This document shows positions 62,074 through 64,000 of a stretch of DNA of 64,000 bases, piece after piece. The position numbers and the translations under genes are program-made. The notes under the pieces are model-generated. The model saw nothing but the letters and a program-made list of their open reading frames with translations, did not search any database and was not told where the DNA came from. The first letter of the stretch is position 1. Each line of letters begins with the position of its first letter. Origin of the DNA: Clostridiales bacterium (GTDB lineage Bacteria > Bacillota > Clostridia > Saccharofermentanales > Saccharofermentanaceae); NCBI GenBank assembly GCA_017428545.1, contig JAFRQR010000034.1:62001-126000 (forward strand), given 5' to 3'.

Positions 62074-62931
62074 TTAACCGGCTCTTTCCGGATCCTTTGT
62101 GACTTTTCCGTCGTCGTATCCGCAGACAAAGAGGTGTACGGAATCTGTCGAGGCCGTATCCCCTTCTACTGTGGAGATGTAGAGGATCCGATAGTTTTCA
62201 TCATAGAGCAGGCCGCTGATCGTTTCATTTTCGGAGAGCATATCTCTGATAGCGGGTGCTGCATGCTCGCTTGTGTTCTCGACGATCTTTCCCGTAGCAG
62301 TATCATTCAGATAAAGCTCTTTTTCATCTTCCGAGATGATAAGCGTATATTTTCCGACCGGTACGGAATGCTTGACGCTGAGCCGGTCGGTCAGGTTCGG
62401 AGAGACCATGAGATTCTTATTTTTGTAGTAAGGGTCGATGGTAAGCGAGAAAGAATCAGACGATTCTAAAGCTTCTGCGCCATCCTGGTTTTTAGAAGAA
62501 TCACCGTCGACCTGAGCTTCGGATGTGGTTGCTGCACTTGCCTGTGATGCCTCTTCACTTTCTTCCGCATAGGCTTGAGTAGCTTCACATGCGATGTCAT
62601 CGATCTCATTGACAACATCTGCGATAGCGTCGTTATGCGCTTGGATCTCTCCCCGGCCTCTTGAGGCGTCGCTCTTCTTTTCCGAGAAAAGCTTCGGCAG
62701 AAGAAGAATGGCACCTGCAAAAAGAAGGACCGCGCAGGCGACGGGAATAACAGCCTTCCAATAGAAGGAATTACGTGTACCGGAACGAACGGTCTTTTCC
62801 GGCTCAGTCTTTGCAAGCGTTTCTTTTGCCTGCGAAAGACGTGCCTGCTCGATCGCTTTTCTTGTTTTTTCCAAGAGTTCGTCAGACGCTTGAATCGGCT
62901 CTAATGCTTTTTTCAGTTCGTCACCTAACAT
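62074..62931 (-). CDS. Probable anti-sigma factor
   Basis: A 285-residue protein that begins two bases after the stop of the sigma gene, with GGAAAGGAGG before its ATG. A short N-terminal cytoplasmic part (~60 residues), one TM segment (AVIPVACAVLLFAGAILLL) and a long outside region with an Ala/Ser/Glu-rich stretch and a beta-rich end. The layout and place fit a transmembrane anti-sigma factor, though no ZAS zinc motif is seen. Confidence 0.7.
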   Translation of the reverse strand: MLGDELKKALEPIQASDELLEKTRKAIEQARLSQAKETLAKTEPEKTVRSGTRNSFYWKAVIPVACAVLLFAGAILLLPKLFSEKKSDASRGRGEIQAHNDAIADVVNEIDDIACEATQAYAEESEEASQASAATTSEAQVDGDSSKNQDGAEALESSDSFSLTIDPYYKNKNLMVSPNLTDRLSVKHSVPVGKYTLIISEDEKELYLNDTATGKIVENTSEHAAPAIRDMLSENETISGLLYDENYRILYISTVEGDTASTDSVHLFVCGYDDGKVTKDPERAG

Positions 62932-62933
62932 CG

Positions 62934-63503
62934 TTATTCCTCCTTTCCCCAATCTTTCAGTTTGGCTCGAGCTCTCATCAGACGGGAACGCACCGTGCTT
63001 TCCGTGATGCCGAGCTGTTTGGAAATAGCTTCGTTATCCATATCAAAATAGAAACGAAGAAGTATCACATCTTTATATTTCGCGGGCAGTTTTTGAACCG
63101 CATCCAGAAGAGGATTACTGGTATCCATAGCGTCCACCAGGCGCTCTTCCACCTGATTTCCGGGAAGCGGTCTGACCCGCTTCTTTTCCTCGCTTTGCGG
63201 CTTTGTGCGATCCAGAAGATCGCCCATGAAACTCGTCCGCTTCATGTACGAGGACTTCAGGTAATCCAGACAGACATTTCTGGCGATCGACAGAAGCCAG
63301 TATTTGACGTCTGAATCTCCGCGGTAAGAATCTGAACGTGTCATGACCTTCACGAACACATCCTGAAAAGCATCCTCGGCAAGGCTCTGCTTGCGCAGGT
63401 AGACATTGCACATACGCAGCACGTCGTTGCCATATAACCGGAAAAGCTCCTCCACATCGAGGATCGGCTTATTTCCGTTTGAGGTTGTACCTTCGATTCC
63501 CAT
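62934..63503 (-). CDS. ECF-type RNA polymerase sigma factor
   Basis: A 189-residue sigma-70 family protein of the ECF type. Region 2 is LFRLYGNDVLRMCNVYLR, then EDAFQDVFVKVMTR and YWLLSIARNVCLDYLKS. Region 4 is LPAKYKDVILLRFYFDMDNEAIS with the HTH TESTVRSRLMRARAKL. It is encoded with the probable anti-sigma factor and has its own ECF-like promoter. Confidence 0.92.
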   Translation of the reverse strand: MGIEGTTSNGNKPILDVEELFRLYGNDVLRMCNVYLRKQSLAEDAFQDVFVKVMTRSDSYRGDSDVKYWLLSIARNVCLDYLKSSYMKRTSFMGDLLDRTKPQSEEKKRVRPLPGNQVEERLVDAMDTSNPLLDAVQKLPAKYKDVILLRFYFDMDNEAISKQLGITESTVRSRLMRARAKLKDWGKEE

Positions 63504-63529
63504 AGCGGTTCTTTCTGCCTCACAAATAA

Positions 63530-63556
63530 GACGAGACTAAATTAGTGTTTGTTGCA
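63530..63556 (-). promoter_or_regulatory. ECF-type autoregulatory promoter
   Basis: On the minus strand TGCAAC and CGTC are separated by 17 bases, the (A)AC-16/17-CGT form read by many ECF sigma factors. It lies 27 bases before the sigma gene start, suggesting self-activation. Confidence 0.65.
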
Positions 63557-63632
63557 TTTTTAAAAAAGAAAAATCCTGTTTTGAAACACACGCTTTATTC
63601 TATACAAAAATCTTGATTTTGACCACCGAAAA

Positions 63633-63652
63633 ACAACATGTTGTGGTAAAAT
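63633..63652 (+). promoter_or_regulatory. gyrA extended -10 and overlapping palindrome
   Basis: The perfect 12-base palindrome ACAACATGTTGT (63633-63644) runs into TGGTAAAAT (63644-63652), an extended -10. The -35 is poor. The palindrome could be an operator. Confidence 0.5.
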
Positions 63653-63695
63653 AGAACAGATATATTTTAAATTAAAGTATAAAGGAGAAAGACGC

Positions 63696-64000
63696 ATGTC
63701 TGATTCTACAAACGAACCGCTTTCCGGCAAGGATCTGCGCAAAGCGCAGGAAGCCGAAGTGGACGCGATCTTCTGCTCGGAGCAGACTACGATCATCCCG
63801 GTCGACCTGGAAAAAGAAATGAAAAAGTCGTTCATCGACTATGCGATGAGCGTTATCTCTGACCGTGCCCTGCCTGATATCCGTGACGGTCTCAAGCCGG
63901 TACACAGAAGGATCCTCTATTCGATGTTTACCCAGGGTTTTACCCCGGACAAGCCGTACCGTAAGTGCGCCACTACCGTAGGTGACGTTCTCGGTCGTTT
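63696..64000 (+). CDS. gyrA: DNA gyrase subunit A, N-terminal part
   Basis: The first ~101 residues, running off the window. AAAGGAG is nine bases before the ATG. An extra ~35-residue N-terminal stretch ([20 protein letters not shown]) precedes the GyrA start [29 protein letters not shown]. The catalytic tyrosine lies beyond the edge. gyrB is not upstream; it is replaced by the sigma pair in the opposite direction. Confidence 0.95.
   Translation, partial: MSDSTNEPLSGKDLRKAQEAEVDAIFCSEQTTIIPVDLEKEMKKSFIDYAMSVISDRALPDIRDGLKPVHRRILYSMFTQGFTPDKPYRKCATTVGDVLGR

Overview
The window looks like the chromosome of a low-to-mid GC Gram-positive anaerobe of the class Clostridia, perhaps a gut or rumen Oscillospirales/Saccharofermentans-type organism (the class is well supported, the finer placement is inference). 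Evidence: the Firmicutes cluster hprK-murB-rapZ-whiA, a T-box leader, PadR and ECF regulation, a two-gene SufC/SufB Fe-S module of the minimal anaerobic type, AGGAGG ribosome binding sites, and a rpmH-rnpA-yidD-yidC-jag-mnmE-mnmG-rsmG cluster. There are no rRNA genes, CRISPR arrays, insertion sequences or prophage genes.

Layout. 0-3.4 kb: end of nadA, mnmA, and a SufC/SufB pair. 3.5-10 kb: a tRNA-Ala(CGC) gene, a wall or membrane-anchored surface protein, a GH31 glycosidase, an iron-ADH-family protein lacking two metal ligands, and the CCA-adding enzyme. 10-16.7 kb: an accessory surface block with a lone prepilin-like protein, a CAP-domain protein, a DUF2752 protein, three tandem zinc-ribbon/two-TM proteins, and a zinc-ribbon/coiled-coil/DUF4177 protein. 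16.9-20 kb: a divergent EF-G-like GTPase followed by repeats, and a lipoprotein. 20.1-23.9 kb: hprK-murB-rapZ-whiA without yvcK. 24-26.6 kb: a membrane protein and a PadR-HAAS-membrane operon with a palindromic operator. 26.6-30 kb: a secreted heparinase-like lyase preceded by a 37-codon peptide gene, the pair bracketed by near-identical terminator repeats. 30.1-31.9 kb: a T-box leader, probably reading a Phe codon, in front of phenylacetate-CoA ligase. 32-35 kb: zinc-ribbon membrane protein, small membrane protein, macro-domain/HTH fusion. 35-42.7 kb: glnA, a large solute-binding lipoprotein, a GGDAF-EAL c-di-GMP protein and ddl. 42.9-51.9 kb: envelope and unknown genes. 51.9-55 kb: metA, nnrD, alr. 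55-62 kb: the rpmH-rsmG cluster. 62-64 kb: an anti-sigma/ECF sigma pair read leftward and the start of gyrA.

How the genes may work together. Much of the window is growth machinery: tRNA modification (mnmA, mnmE, mnmG), tRNA maturation (cca, rnpA), cell wall precursors (murB, alr, ddl), nitrogen and methionine supply (glnA, metA) and translation. Between these lie envelope and sensing genes with long low-complexity linkers. The most notable regulatory observations are the T-box on paaK, which suggests phenylalanine made by carboxylation of phenylacetate, and a structured 3'-UTR element present downstream of both the EF-G-like gene and paaK, with covarying base pairs.
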